This document shows positions 1 to 11,840 of a stretch of 64,000 nucleotides of DNA, in pieces. The notes below the pieces were generated by a model. It had not been told where the DNA came from, did no database searches, and saw only the letters and a list, made by a program, of their open reading frames with translations. Numbering within the stretch: position 1 is the stretch's first letter; every line of letters starts with the position of its first letter. The position numbers and the translations under genes were made by a program. Source of the stretch: Hybos culiciformis (Eukaryota > Arthropoda > Insecta > Diptera > Hybotidae); NCBI GenBank assembly GCA_964007475.1, contig OZ023274.1:36603816-36667815 (forward strand). The letters run 5' to 3'.

Positions 1-741
1 ATATAATTTTCTCATAAATTAATCATTTCACTTAAATATTGGTATTTTTTAGTTTAATTCTGGAACAGAATGAAAAACAGTGAGATTTTTATTACGGAAT
101 TAGATTATTCAAAAGTTCTTAAAATGTTAGTTTAATTAAAAAAGAAAAATGAAAAATATGAAGTTGTAGATTCATTTATTCACATTTTCACTCCTTACTT
201 AAGTATTATAATCTGTCATTAATTTTTGTTCTGAATTACAATAGATTTCATTATTTGTACAAAAAAAGAGTAATTTTGAAAATAAGTACGTACCTATAAG
301 ATACTTTTTAAATTGGTAAAACTTTCCTCATACAATTGACTTTCTAATGACTATACTGAAAATTTTTTTTGTATAAAAGGTTGGGTTTGCAAAAAAAAAA
401 TTTTCAAAAAAAACAGAAGGCATTCAAATCATACGATGTTAGCATACAACATATTTTTATTTTAACAAATTAACGGAAGGTATCGAAAAATATGAGATAA
501 TGTCAAAAAATCGATTCTCTTTTGGGGTAATTTTGGCAATAACGATCTTAATATAATATAAAATTTAAGAAAACCGAAAATATGAAAATCTGAATGTTCT
601 CTTAAAACTTCGCCGAGTATTACTAAGACGTATTAGTCGAAGACCAGTTGGCAAAAATCCTGACATATTAAATATTTTCTGTAGGTATGTAGTTTAAATT
701 TAAATAATAGCTTATACATTTATTAATAAAAAATTACTCAC
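1..741 (-). other. Start of Spn intron, no exon seen
   Basis: AT-rich sequence following the Spn donor on the minus strand. I see no further Spn exon, RNA gene or transposon boundary here; the next Spn exon is expected beyond the left edge. Confidence 0.6.
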
Positions 742-2053
742 TCTCCACTTCGATTCGGTTTTCAATGAAATTTGATTTTTCAGTTGATTCATTTTCTTGT
801 TTCTCGTCTTCAGTATGAATAGGGCTTGAAGGTTCTGATGATTGTGCTGGACTGGGAGATGAACTAATAGCTACGTGATCAATTGATGAATTTTTCTGGT
901 CAGTTGGAGAAATGTCGCCAATACTGTTGTTTGAGATGTCTACCGATAGGTCTATAGAATTCTTTTTTCGAATAAAATTTTCATCTGGTCTTTGAACTAT
1001 ACTTGTTTGGACAAAATTATTTTTTGCTGGAGATGAATTAATTGAAACAGATGCTGAAGAAGTTGAAGACGATGATCTTGGTGGAGACATTGGTATTGGT
1101 GGGCGTTCTGTTGGTCTTGTGGGTGATCTTATTGCTTCGGGACTTAATACTGTGCTAGAAATAGGTTTTGCTGATGGTATTGGTGGCAACGGTGGAGATG
1201 AGTTTGGTGGGCTTCCAATTTTGGTACAAGTTCTTGGCCTTATTTCTGGTGGTATAACAACATTGCGTACGGGAGGACTTGGTGGTAATTCATTCAAATC
1301 AAAAGATGATTGTTTTGGGGTTACTATAATACTGCTATTATTGCTAACATTACTTTTAGATTCTTTCATTTGTATAACATTTCCTGGAATGAGACCAGTA
1401 CCAGGTCCAGTTCTAATTATGTCACAACGATTTAAGTCTCGAGCATTTGTTTTACCTTTAGTAAAATGAGAAGTCCATTTCTTTTGTTTTTCTATTAATT
1501 CTCGCGAATTAAATTTCCGTTCAGGTTTTTCTGGCTTTTGATGATCCGGTGTTCCTTCATCGAATGATTTGCGAGATTTATTAACCACGCCGTTTAAAGA
1601 TTGTGCATTATTAATGCTACTTCCATTAGTTATATTGTTATTAGCCGCATTGCTTGATAGAAAAGATGACCTCTTTTGTTTTTGTGATGGCGGTGAAGAC
1701 AATTCTAGAGACTTCTGTTGTGATTGTTGAGATTTATGATAGTCCCGAACGGAATTTTCGGTTGGCACTGTTGTTTCAAAAAGATTATCTTCGCGGGAGC
1801 CTGATCTAGACATTTTAATACTTAGAGCCGATGAAATAACACCACCTTTTCGATTTTCTACTCCAAGCTTTTCAAATAAAGCTCTGGCGTTGTTAAATCT
1901 TGTAGAATGGGATTCTGTTCTTACTACTGTAACAATTGGTGATGCACTACTGTCTTTTAGTGGCGTTATTATGTCTGACTGCTCATGTGGTTGTTTACGC
2001 TGAAATATATTTGCTATTTGTGATACCTTCGGTCCACTTTGTGATTTTTCCAT
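742..2053 (-). CDS. Spn: Spinophilin/Neurabin, first coding exon (N-terminal actin-binding region)
   Basis: This exon encodes residues 1-437 of a neurabin/spinophilin scaffold, which in animals binds F-actin through its N-terminus and recruits protein phosphatase 1 to synapses and junctions. The start MEKSQSGPKVSQIANIFQRK and the block RTESHSTRFNNARALFEKLG (residues 45-64) are the conserved neurabin N-terminal signatures. A third conserved block, around RELIEKQKKWTSHF (184-197), precedes DLNRCDIIRT. Residues about 255-330 are proline-rich and the rest is Ser/Asn-rich, low-complexity linker. The open frame runs to a stop at 734-736, but a good donor (GTGAGT, intron starting at 741) cuts it after GTGGAGA, so the PP1-binding, PDZ and coiled-coil exons must lie left of the window. 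An acceptor (TTGTTTTTAG) at 2091-2092 puts 37 bases of 5'UTR in the same exon. Identification is by remembered family motifs; confidence is high. Confidence 0.93.
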
Positions 2054-2090
2054 CGTGGATGTTAAATTTTTTTAAGATAACTCAGAGATG
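2054..2090 (-). other. Spn: Spn 5'UTR part of the first coding exon, with splice acceptor
   Basis: On the minus strand a T-rich tract ends in TTTGTTTTTAG just before position 2090, 37 bases upstream of the Spn ATG. This implies at least one further upstream noncoding exon at higher coordinates. Confidence 0.7.
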
Positions 2091-2666
2091 CTAAAAACAA
2101 ACAAAAGAAGGAATTTAGATACACATGTATTTATTTATTTTTTATGATTAAAATTATGTACATTTAAAATTCATAAATTATTTTTTTTAGGTAAACACGT
2201 AATAAAGAATAGTTGAGTTGTTAGAGAGATACTGGAAAAATTATCCTGATGTCATTTCATTTCATTTCGAACATAAAGGAAATATTTGTTATAACTTATA
2301 CCTAATTATTTAAAGCGCTTAAAGTTTAAAGCAAACGTAGAATTTATTAGTAAAGGTACAGTAAATGAGTTAAAACTGCGTTGTTAAGTTGAAGTTCACC
2401 ATAAAAGTTTTTTTTAACTCTCTATTGATTTTAAGTTTTAAAGTCAAATATTTTATCAGTCTGAAAAAGTGAAATATATATTGTAAATTAATATCGTTAT
2501 TGTTTTTTTGATATTTTTAAGGAAAAAAAAATAAAACAATTCCATTTTACAACTAATGAGTTAAAATAAACTTATAAATATTATTATGTCTTGGAACAAA
2601 GTAGAAATAAAATTTAATAATAAACTTCTTCAAATTCTAAATTTTCAATGAAAATAAAAAAAAATA

Positions 2667-2894
2667 ATGTTCATCAAATTAAAATTTTCTTTATTCTTAT
2701 TTACTGTTTGTGTATCAATTATTAAATTCTTAATAAATTATAGATTGTTCAAAATTGAAATGTGATGAACTGAGTTCAGAAAGTACATGTTTGTCATCAT
2801 TTAACACAAAAAGATTGTCACGATAATGAATTTATTGCAAAAAATGGAGGCTTGTGTGATTGCTGTCCGGGATGTGTTGTATCTGGGAAGTTGT
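2667..2894 (+). pseudogene. Cysteine-rich secreted protease-inhibitor-like gene, N-terminal exon, frameshifted
   Basis: Three consecutive frames together read like one small secreted cysteine-rich protein. The ATG at 2667 begins a hydrophobic signal-like stretch (MFIKLKFSLFLFTVCVS). One base out of frame from 2743 comes DCSKLKCDELSSESTC. After an A5 run near 2808-2812 the frame shifts again into FIAKNGGLCDCCPGCVVSGK. The GGLCDCCPGC core and cysteine spacing resemble insect fungal-protease-inhibitor (FPI-F-like) proteins, which are secreted, disulphide-rich serine-protease inhibitors. A donor (T|GTAACA at 2895) leaves phase 1, matching the next exon. Each break is a one-base excess, so this is either a pseudogene or two assembly errors; the second break lies at a homopolymer. 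The gene lies antisense within the presumed first intron of Spn. A 32-34-base intron in place of the first break is possible but improbably short. Confidence 0.6.
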
Positions 2895-3809
2895 GTAACA
2901 TGTTTTTGAATCAATTTTTTTTTTAAATAATATTAATTTAATGGTTACTTTCAATGGAATTTCAAAACTTTGTGTGATTAGTTGTACACATATTGATTCT
3001 TCGTACACATTAAACAATATACACATATATGTATCTCCTTATTCAATGAAAATATATTCCTAATTATTTTCTTTTATTTAATTTTAATGCATACTGTATT
3101 GATGTGTACCTGAACATACATACAAGTATATTACTACATTATTTTTTTATTCATTATGTTACTCAATTTTTATGCATATAAGGATATAAGTATACACAAA
3201 TACTTTATTTGGAACAAGCGAGCTATACATTAATTATTTTTCTTTAAAATTTTTTTATTTGTCTCAAAATTTATGTAAATACGATTTAAAAGTAAATTTA
3301 TTAGCTAATCCTCCAAAGCTTATAATCTTACTTCAATGATTCCGTCATCATGAACTTCTGAATTATATACATTTTATATAATAAAAATATTAAAATAAAT
3401 CAAAATATTTTGAATATGTTTTATTAAACAATTTTAAAAATAAACAAACAATTTTTTTTAATACTATTATTTTTTGAATTTCAATAAAGAACTAATATTA
3501 AGTACTTGTTTGGAAACGAAAATTTAAGAAAAAATAACCTAGACAAAATAGAAATATTGATAAAAAAAACTGATAAGACTTTTTAATCATTAAAGATAAT
3601 ATTTTTCTTTTGAATGTAATTGTGAAGGGTGTCCCAATAATAATTACGGCTTCAATTTTGCACTAAGCTAATTGGATTTTCATAATTAATTGCACAAATT
3701 TTGTATCAAATAATTGTTTATTTTATTTTATATATTTTATTACTAAAGTACACTTATTATAAAAAAAAAATTTAAGAAAGATTTTTCTTTATACTTTTCT
3801 TATATGTAG

Positions 3810-3887
3810 TTCTAAATTATTGCAATAAAAATGAACCCTGTGCACCAGGTATAGTTTGCAACAATTCTAGATGTGATTTGGATAAAT
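3810..3887 (+). CDS. Cysteine-rich secreted protein, middle exon
   Basis: A 78-base exon bounded by a strong pyrimidine-tract acceptor (CTTATATGTAG, ending 3809) and a consensus donor GTAAGT at 3888. It is phase 1 at both ends. It encodes LNYCNKNEPCAPGIVCNNSR followed by CDLDK, with four cysteines in the C-x(4)-C-x(5)-C-x(3)-C pattern that follows the CDCCPxC core in FPI-like inhibitors (compare the family pattern CxPLxCxxGxC). The phase agrees with both the upstream 2667-2894 exon and the downstream 6119-6249 exon, which is the main argument that these pieces form one gene. This exon is intact, so the frameshifts are confined to the first exon. Confidence 0.7.
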
Positions 3888-4739
3888 GTAAGTGCTGAAT
3901 ATGATTACTTTGTTATGTATTTAAAATTTATTTTTAGATATTTACATATTACATGTGCCAAAGATATTAACAGGACTATTTTTCAAGCAACAGACCTTTA
4001 AGTATATAATTGCTTCTTCAGGAACCTTTCCAACTGAACCTATTAAATACCAATCTCAATTCGTATTAGTTTCAAAATAATTTTAAACAATATTGCATTT
4101 AAAAATTCTTTGGTTGATTGATAACTTTTAAAAACAATATTTTCTTTACTCAAAAATGACGAGCAATTAATATTACATTCGTTTAACATTTTAACAGAAT
4201 TTTCTTTAAACTTAATTATTTTATAAACTAGATAACGATATTATATCGTTTGTTAAAATAATACGACAAAATATATGGATAAGTAATTTGTTTGGAATAA
4301 AATTAAAAAAGATTATAAATTGCTACCTTAAGTTCGGGCCATACAAATTAAAAACATTTTTGTGAAAATGAAAAACTTGAAAATTTTGTTCCTGTGAGAA
4401 TAGGAGAAAAAAACCCCAGGGAGCTGCAGTGATACCAACGCACTTTTTCGTAACCTACCTAGAGTTAAGCCTTTCTAAAGAAAGAATTAACACATGTTCC
4501 TTTGGATTTAATATTTATTTATTTATTTTATTTTATCATATAAATATGAGTTACTAGAAAATTGTAGATAACTTCGTAGATAACGAATTCTATAACTTAT
4601 GTATCTTAACAAAATGTAATCTCACTTTTTTTTTGAGATATTACTTACAGAATTCGACTTCAGGAGTGGATATTTTCACACCCCTATGTTTCGCTTATTA
4701 TTAAGCTGGAAAGTCTAACCAAATAATATCATTCTATAT

Positions 4740-4885
4740 ATACATATGTTATGTTAGGTTAGGTTGTAACGGGGAGATTACCCGGCTTCGCACGAGAATA
4801 TCGAACTTATATTAATTCAAATTTTCAGCGAAATCGATTGAACGGTTTAGGCGTGATTGAAAAGAGACAGAGAAACAGAATTTAT
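4740..4885 (+). mobile_element. Solo end fragment of the AGAAACAG-tailed repeat family
   Basis: The segment with TTTCAGCGAAATCGATTGAA, GGTTTAGGCGTGATTGA and GACAGAGAAACAG matches the two ends of the foldback element at 10.8-11.8 kb, which reads TTTCAGCCAAATCGGTCCAG, GGTGTGATTGAGGACAGAG. It is a single, diverged terminal fragment inside the presumed Spn intron. Confidence 0.55.
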
Positions 4886-6118
4886 TAGATTAATTAATTA
4901 CAATTAGCAATTAATTTGAAATCTCATGAGAAAAGTAATGTAGATTATGTAATTTAAATATTTTGATCTTTATGCTTATCTAGTTTTTAGTAAGATGGAA
5001 TTAGTTTTTCATTATTTTCCGAGAAATTTGATATTATTATGTATATTTGATATTATCATATATAGGTATTCGAATTCGAAAGTTATTAAAGCGCAGACTT
5101 TAAGAACATTAATAATTCCATTTTCTGCATACTACTGTGTAAGCTGAGGTGTAAACGTTTATTTTGAAAATGTTTTTTTTATGATAAAACAAGAGTAAAA
5201 TTTGTTTTCCAGGCAGTTACAGAATTCATTACTATCTTTCTGTAAATACTTATTTATAAATTATATTTATTATTATTACATATGAACGTAAAAGACAAAG
5301 TATAGACATACTTATTGAATTGTAGATATAGATCATGTACTTATTACATACGTAAGTAAGTAAAATAATTTTTGTTTTTTTTTTGTAAAAATTAAGTATT
5401 TTCATAATCTACAAAAATAATCATAAAAACTTTCTTTGCTGATGAATTTTAATGAGCTAGTTGTAAAAGTCAAAGAATGAGGCTTTCATGCAAGAAATGC
5501 AAGTATATACATAAAGAATGTATTATAAGTATGTAACTACAATTCCAAAATTGATTTGTTAGTTAAGTACTTAGTGTACAAAAGATTATTGATGGAAACC
5601 GTGATAGTTAATACAGTAATTAATTAAGATTGAAATACTTCCTACGTCTTACAATTTATATTCCGATATTTAATAATAATTTATTTCAATATTTACGGAA
5701 TAAAAATTGATTATTTTCAAATATCTTCAAATTTAGTTTCCAAAATTAATTGCAGTAACTTAAATTTTTTTTAAATTATACAATGTTTTAACTTTTTTTT
5801 TATTTTACTGAAACCTTAAAATAAAAATTAATAAATAAATTTCTATGAAACTAATTTATCTTTTAGTATACTATTCTTAATCAATGGTACTAGGAAGAAT
5901 CGAAATTATACATTTATTAATTCCGCAGTTAAGTTAATACAAAAGATTTAATAAACGAATAAGCCATTCAATTATATGCTTGAAATTGTTCTTAAAATTT
6001 ATTTTTAATTTAATAAGTTTTATAGATATTATTTCGATTCTTTATCTAACTATGAAGGTATACAACCAAAATTAATATACATATATACCTCGATATATAC
6101 TTATCTTATTATTTTTAG

Positions 6119-6249
6119 ATTGTGCAAGAGATTTCCGTATTTTTGAAGAATTTGGTATTCAACATAGATTAAATTGTGATACTAATGGATATAATCGTTC
6201 TCTTCAAATTATCAATGAAAAATTATTTTGTGTTGACCGTAAATCATGA
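6119..6249 (+). CDS. Cysteine-rich secreted protein, terminal exon
   Basis: Acceptor TTATTTTTAG ends at 6118. The exon enters in phase 1 and encodes a tail of about 43 residues beginning YCARDFRIFEEFG, containing HRLNCDTNGYNR and ending LFCVDRKS before TGA at 6247-6249. It carries three cysteines. The tail beyond the inhibitor-like core is not something I recognise. A poly(A) signal AATAAA at 6315-6320 lies 66 bases past the stop, consistent with a genuine last exon. The intron from 3888 to 6118 is 2.2 kb of plain AT-rich sequence. Confidence 0.65.
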
Positions 6250-6314
6250 TGTAAAAAAAAGAAACCCTACTGAATTTTACATCACTTTTATTATGAATAA
6301 GTATTACAAAAATG

Positions 6315-6320
6315 AATAAA
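6315..6320 (+). terminator. Poly(A) signal AATAAA of the cysteine-rich gene
   Basis: Canonical AATAAA hexamer 66 bases downstream of the TGA at 6247-6249, followed by T-rich sequence. Confidence 0.5.
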
Positions 6321-9010
6321 AAGAAACTTATTGCACATATTTCAATTTTATGAATGACATTTATTCAGAATATGTAAAAATATAAATACTTATATAAAAA
6401 ATATTTATAAAATTAAACTATAGGACTATCCTAAATATTAATTAAATGAAGATATTAAGCTTCCGACTAGAAACATAAGAATCATTTATAAAAAAATATA
6501 TCAAGCTGTAATTCCTGTATTTGATACTACTTATCTATAAAATACTATAATTTGTTTATACTACTTATTTGTAAAAAAAAAAAAAAATTTTTTTTTATCT
6601 TTCTTTGTCTTAATTTATACTTTTTTCATTCAATTGCGGTGAAAAATAATAATAGTGGGGCAAATAAAAAAAGAAACATAGTACATAGAAGAAACTTTAT
6701 ATTACCTAGTAATAATTATAATAAAAAAAAATTAATTAATAGCACTGAAAAAAAAAAACAATTTTTCAAAATAAATAAAATATATAAAATAAACTTTTTT
6801 TATATTTTAAGTATGCAAGTACCTACCTAAGTTGTTATATTTATAATAAAATAAAAAATTTATCACAAGTTCATTATTATCGCTTGTTTTGTAAAATACT
6901 TATTGCATTATTTATACTTATTCTAAAAGAAAACAACAAAAAAAAAATTAAAGAAGGTTAAAAAGAATTTACTTCGCTTTGCTAAATTAATTTAGTTTTC
7001 CATTGAAAATTTAAAAAATTTACTTAATTTTAATTACTTAATTACATTTTATTACACTACCCTTATTTTTCAATTTTCGTCTTTCGTGAAAATATTTTAT
7101 TCTAATATTTAAAATTAAGGAACATAAGAACTTATGGGTAATTAAACTATAACATTTGAGAAGAAGTTAAGTAAAAACTTATGGTTATAAAAGCTTATTG
7201 ATTTCAATTAATTATATATTATGTAAATAATTTTTTAATTGTAGGAGAAGAAATTATTTTAAAAGTAATACCTAAGTAATTAACATTGTATACTACTATT
7301 TCTACTTACTTAAATAAATATCTAAGTACTTAGTTATTAGAACTTATTGGTGATTTATCAAATGAAGGGAGAATAAGTACTTACTTAGGTATACTTACTT
7401 GTTAATTTACAATGTATTAACGCAATCTCTTGTAATTTTTTAAAGATATTACCAACATATCCAGAAATTACGTTTCTTCTAAAAAACCATTTTAATAAAT
7501 AGGGTTAGAAAATTTAACTTTTATACACCTATTTATATTTAAGTAAAAGAGAACGTTAATTATACAAAACAAAACAAAACAATGTAGGTACATAAGTTTA
7601 TGTTTTTATTATAATAAATTTATAAAGATGAAAAATAAAAAAAAAATAAAAAACATTTTTTTTTCTATAAAGATAAGGGAACAGTACTAAGGAGTAAAAC
7701 GAAGAACATGACAATAAGTAATTTTTATCTGTTAAAATTCTATATCCTGTGAAAATTGGTGTTCTTTAAGTGTTTTTGTATCTTCGTCATTCTTTTTTAT
7801 ATACCATAATGTACCTAAGTACCTACATATATAGATATATAGGTATATTGCTCTGCAAGTTGTACTGCCATTAAAATTGCAAGCTATTTACAAACTCGCA
7901 CATATAATCTTTTTTTTTGTCTTTAATTTCAATTTTTGTTTTATTATGATTTCTTATAAGGTTTCTCGAAGAAATTTAATGATTTCATTTTTTTTTTTTG
8001 TATTTTTTTTTTCATACATAAATGACTTTAAAAAGTTATAAGAATACCTCGAAGAATTCTTTATTTTGAAATAGAAAACGAGATGATTACGAAGCCATTT
8101 GGATACAAACATGCAGATACTTGGGTAGCCACATATTTCATAGGCATATGGTTGTTATTTCTTCTACACAATAAATAATACCAATTATATATACATGTTT
8201 TTTTTAATTTTAATTTTTACATTTAGATGAAAAAATTTAAATTTTTATCAAACTTAATAGTTAAAGGTACCTACATAGATCAAGGTAGGTAGGCAATTCT
8301 CCAAATTTAAAAATGAAATAAAATACAATTTCATAAACCTTTTGGGTATTTAAGTGTAAGCATCATAATTATGTACCTACCTAGGAATAAAATGAAAAGT
8401 TTTTATGTATATAGGTGAGATAGATGTGTGTACCAACTATCCAAAACATTTCCAATATAAAGGTAGGTATGTTCCTAGTACTTATACCTATTTCAGATTA
8501 CCAACTTATGTTAATATTTACCTATTATAGAAATATAGATAGGTAACTACCACGAGCTCAGATCTTTTGTTATTTTAAAAATTCAGTTTGTTGAACTACA
8601 CAGTTTAATTGAGTGTTGAATGATTTTTTTGTTTTATCCAATTCTCATCTCAACATACCTACAATTAATGCACTTCAGATTTTGCACAGCAGAACTGGCA
8701 CTTAATTTTTTTTTTTTTTAACAACAAACTGTCATGCGCTTCAGATACTTCTTTTACACAGCACCAAAAATATAACAATTTTTTATACACAAAAAGGCGA
8801 TAAAAAAAAAAAATTAATTTTCCAGAGGCAAAAGAAAAATAAAGAAAAAAAATACATCTAAATAGAGAAACTCCAAAAACCCAAAAGATTCTGTCCCACC
8901 CTAAAAAAAAAAAAAAGGAAAAAAAAAACAGAAATCTACGGGAAAAGTTTATGAAAAAATGCCTAGACACCCGGAAAACTTTTAAAAGTGTAAAATAATT
9001 TATATCTTAC
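6321..9010. other. AT-rich presumed Spn intron, no gene seen
   Basis: About 2.7 kb of low-complexity AT-rich DNA. It contains many poly-A/T runs and an unusual local density of CCTA/TAGG-type words (ACCTAAGTACCTACC and its complement), particularly 7.2-8.6 kb. Open frames here (6552-6830, 8665-8970) are composed of K/N/F/I homopolymer translation and are not convincing. Confidence 0.5.
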
Positions 9011-9115
9011 CACTTCGAATGTTTTTCTTATTATTTTTTTTTTGTTTTACTTCCAAAATTTTATTTTGTTTATATTTACATTTTTAATTTTCGTTCACTG
9101 TATATTTTTCCGGGT
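9011..9115 (-). other. Spn: Possible noncoding 5' exon of Spn
   Basis: On the minus strand, sequence ending ATTCGAAGTG is followed by GTAAGATATAAA, a good donor starting at 9010. The Spn coding exon at 2090 needs an upstream donor, and this is the best one I saw between it and the transposon at 9.4 kb. The 5' end is a guess: CAGTGAACG near 9100 and TCAGCGAAG near 9147 resemble initiators. RNA evidence would settle it. Confidence 0.3.
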
Positions 9116-10819
9116 CACAAAAAAAAAAATGCATTCGCACTTCGCTGAAAAAAATCAACTTTCAATTTTTCTTTTTTTTTTTTTTTTATTTCTACATTGG
9201 ATTTTTCATTGCGTTTAACATTTTTTATTTCTTTAAATCTTCTGTTTATATTTTTTTTTAAAATAAAAAGCTTCAAAAATATTTTAGTTTTTAATTCAAT
9301 AATTAATTCCTAATTATAATACTATAATATTATTTTTTTATTATTTTTTCCAATAATTTCGCGAAGAAAAGAAAACGAAACAAGTCTGTTAAGATCATGG
9401 CCAAGAATAATAGAATATGACAGGATGGGAAACTGAAAAAAAAAAATGTTCCTCTTTGTGTATGCAAAACAAAATATTTTTTTCCAGTGCAGCATTAAAA
9501 ATAGATACCAGCCTGATAGTGCCTCTGAGACAATTTCCTCAGACTAGCCCTTATTTTGTAAACCAAAAAAAATGTCAAAAATAAATAATATTTTAAAAAA
9601 TTAAAATTTTTTTTTATTTTTCAAACATTTTTTTAAGTAAAAAAATTATGTAAAAATATTAAAAATTAAATTGTATAAATTTTCAAAAAAAAATTTTCAG
9701 TGGTCTTTATTGATAAAATCGGATATTGCAATCGGATATTGTAGGTAAGTAAGAATGAGTTTTTGGTAACGTTTTCGGAGTAAATGCAGCTTACGTGTAT
9801 GTGCTATGTGCCGTATTTGGCTGAAACTTGGAGGGGGAGGGGTAGAGGCGGTGTCCGAAACCTAAAAATCGAAAAACAAACGCCCTGTTTCGAATATATG
9901 GCCTTCCAAAATGTTGATATGTTTTGTATGCCCAATTTTTTTAAACCTGGATGTGATTTATTTTTAGAGAGGTGGTGCCCAAAGACTCAAATCCAAAATT
10001 TTTTTTGTGGCACTGGGTCCGTTTCAGAGTTATAGCCCCCAAAATTTTCATATGTTTTTTACAAACAACAAAATGCATTTTTTTGGTATTGAAAGTTTTA
10101 ATTTTTTTGTGAATATTAAGTAAAGTTTTTGCCAAGTATTTCTGAATATTTTTTGAACATTTTGTCACATCTTTTTGAATATATTCCTAATTTGAATCAG
10201 ATATTTGTAAATCATATTGATAAAAAATTGGTGGGACCATAAAAAAATTATTTTGTGAAAATTATTTCTCAAATGCATATTTTTCATTTTTTTTAGACCC
10301 AGAAATATATTGAAATTATATTGAAGAATTATTATTATTGCAGCTCAAGGAAAACACATTTACTAAATATGTTAGATATCGAACCAGGCTTTTGCAAATA
10401 ATGCAGATATAAATGGAATAGCTGCTGATAATTGAAATGGAATAAAACAAAAACAAAAATGAAATCAAATTGGTACTGTCGAAGAAATAATATTAAAAAA
10501 TTTACTATCTGTTTCAAAACAATAAAAGTCTATTTCATTTTGTATTTAAAATTTATTTTCTCTAATTTTTTTAAAAACATATAATTAAATTTTCTTATAA
10601 AAATATTTGTGTTTTATTTTTAGAAGGAATTTACTTTAGAAAATTTATAATTATAATAGGTAAGTAGGTATAACAAAATTACTCTTTATTTAAAATTTGA
10701 CCAAGGCTTGTTAAATTCATAAAATGTTAACTTTTTTTTAACAAAAACTAATCTACATAAGTAAAAACAATAAACACAACGATGGTTTATCAAAATTTTT
10801 CAATTGGTTCGTAATCTTC

Positions 10820-11840
10820 TTATAAATAAAAATGAAAATTCTCGGTTTCTCTGTTTCTCTGTTTCTCTGTCCTCTGTCCTCAATCACGCCTAAGCCGCTG
10901 GACCGATTTGGCTGAAATTTTGAACTTAGGTATCATTGGCGCCCGAGATGGTTATAGGGTACTAGAAATTTTGATCCGAGGCTCCGGCGGGGGGGCTACC
11001 TTAGAAGCCGGTTTTGAAATTTAGGTATATTCCAATAAAACATAGTAGCGTTGGATCCGAAAACGCTATTTAAAAAACTGAATGTTGAGAGGCCCCCAAC
11101 CGTTGTCCCAGGGCCAATTCGGGGGCTATACAACAAATTTCGAAATTTTAAAATTTTGAAAATAAGGAGCCTAGATATCCGAGATGGTTATAGGGTAGTC
11201 CCGAACTTATATTAATATCAAAACACTTTAATCCAGATTTTGTGCACTAAACAAAAAGAATTTCAAAATTTGTTAAAAAGCCACTTCCGCGATGCCTTAA
11301 CACATGCAGTCTTCTAAATAGTCGATTCGGGTCCAACGCTATAATATTTTATCGGAATATACCTAAATTGCAAAACCGGCTTCTAAGGTAGCCCCCCTTC
11401 GGTGCCTCGGATCAAACATTTCTAGTATCCTATAACCATATCGGGTCTCTAGGCTCTTTATTTTCAAAATTTGTTGTATAGCCCCCGAATTGAGACCTCG
11501 GACAAAGGTTGGGGGCCTTTCAACATCCATTTTTTTAAATAGGCTTTTCGGGTCCTACGCTACAACATTTTATCGGAATATACCTAAATAACAAAATCGG
11601 GTTCTAAGGTAGCACCCCCGCCGGGGCCTCGGATCAAATTTTCTAGTAACCTATAACCATCTCGGGCCCCAATAATACTTAAGTTCAAAATTTCAGCCAA
11701 ATCGGTCCAGCGGTTTTGGTGTGATTGAGGACAGAGAAACAGAGAAACAGAGAAACAGAGAAACAGAGAAACAGAGAAACAGAGAAACAGAGAAACAGAG
11801 ATACAGAGAAACAGAGAATTTTCATTCTTATATATATATA
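10820..11840. mobile_element. Foldback repeat with about 0.5-kb inverted arms, nested in the 9.4-12.6 kb element
   Basis: The left end (GAAAATTCTCGGTTTCTCTG, then CTCAATCACGCC and GACCGATTTGGCTGAAATTT) is mirrored at the right end (AAATTTCAGCCAAATCGGTC, then TGTGATTGAGGACAGAG and GAATTTTCATTC). Further in, both arms carry GAGATGGTTATAGGGTA, CCTTAGAAGCCGGTTTTG and the TTAGGTATATTCC block in inverted order. The right arm contains a second, tandem copy of the CTAAGGTAGC / TCTAGTA-CCTATAACCAT block. GC content is much higher than the surroundings. No coding capacity seen. Confidence 0.75.
11731..11818 (+). repeat. Octamer tandem repeat (ACAGAGAA)n
   Basis: About eleven near-perfect copies of an 8-base unit form the right terminus of the foldback element. 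The left terminus has about three inverted copies (TTTCTCTG), so copy number has expanded on one end only. Confidence 0.9.

Noticed and set aside
1119..1469. A plus-strand glycine-rich frame opposite Spn
   Set aside because: It is the antisense shadow of the proline-rich Spn coding sequence.
4752..4766. Short TTAGG-like telomeric repeat
   Set aside because: Only two GGTTA units are present, within a transposon end fragment; far too short to be meaningful.
8665..8970. A 101-codon minus-strand frame near the possible Spn 5' exon
   Set aside because: It is dominated by Phe/Lys homopolymer codons from T/A runs and has no recognisable domain.
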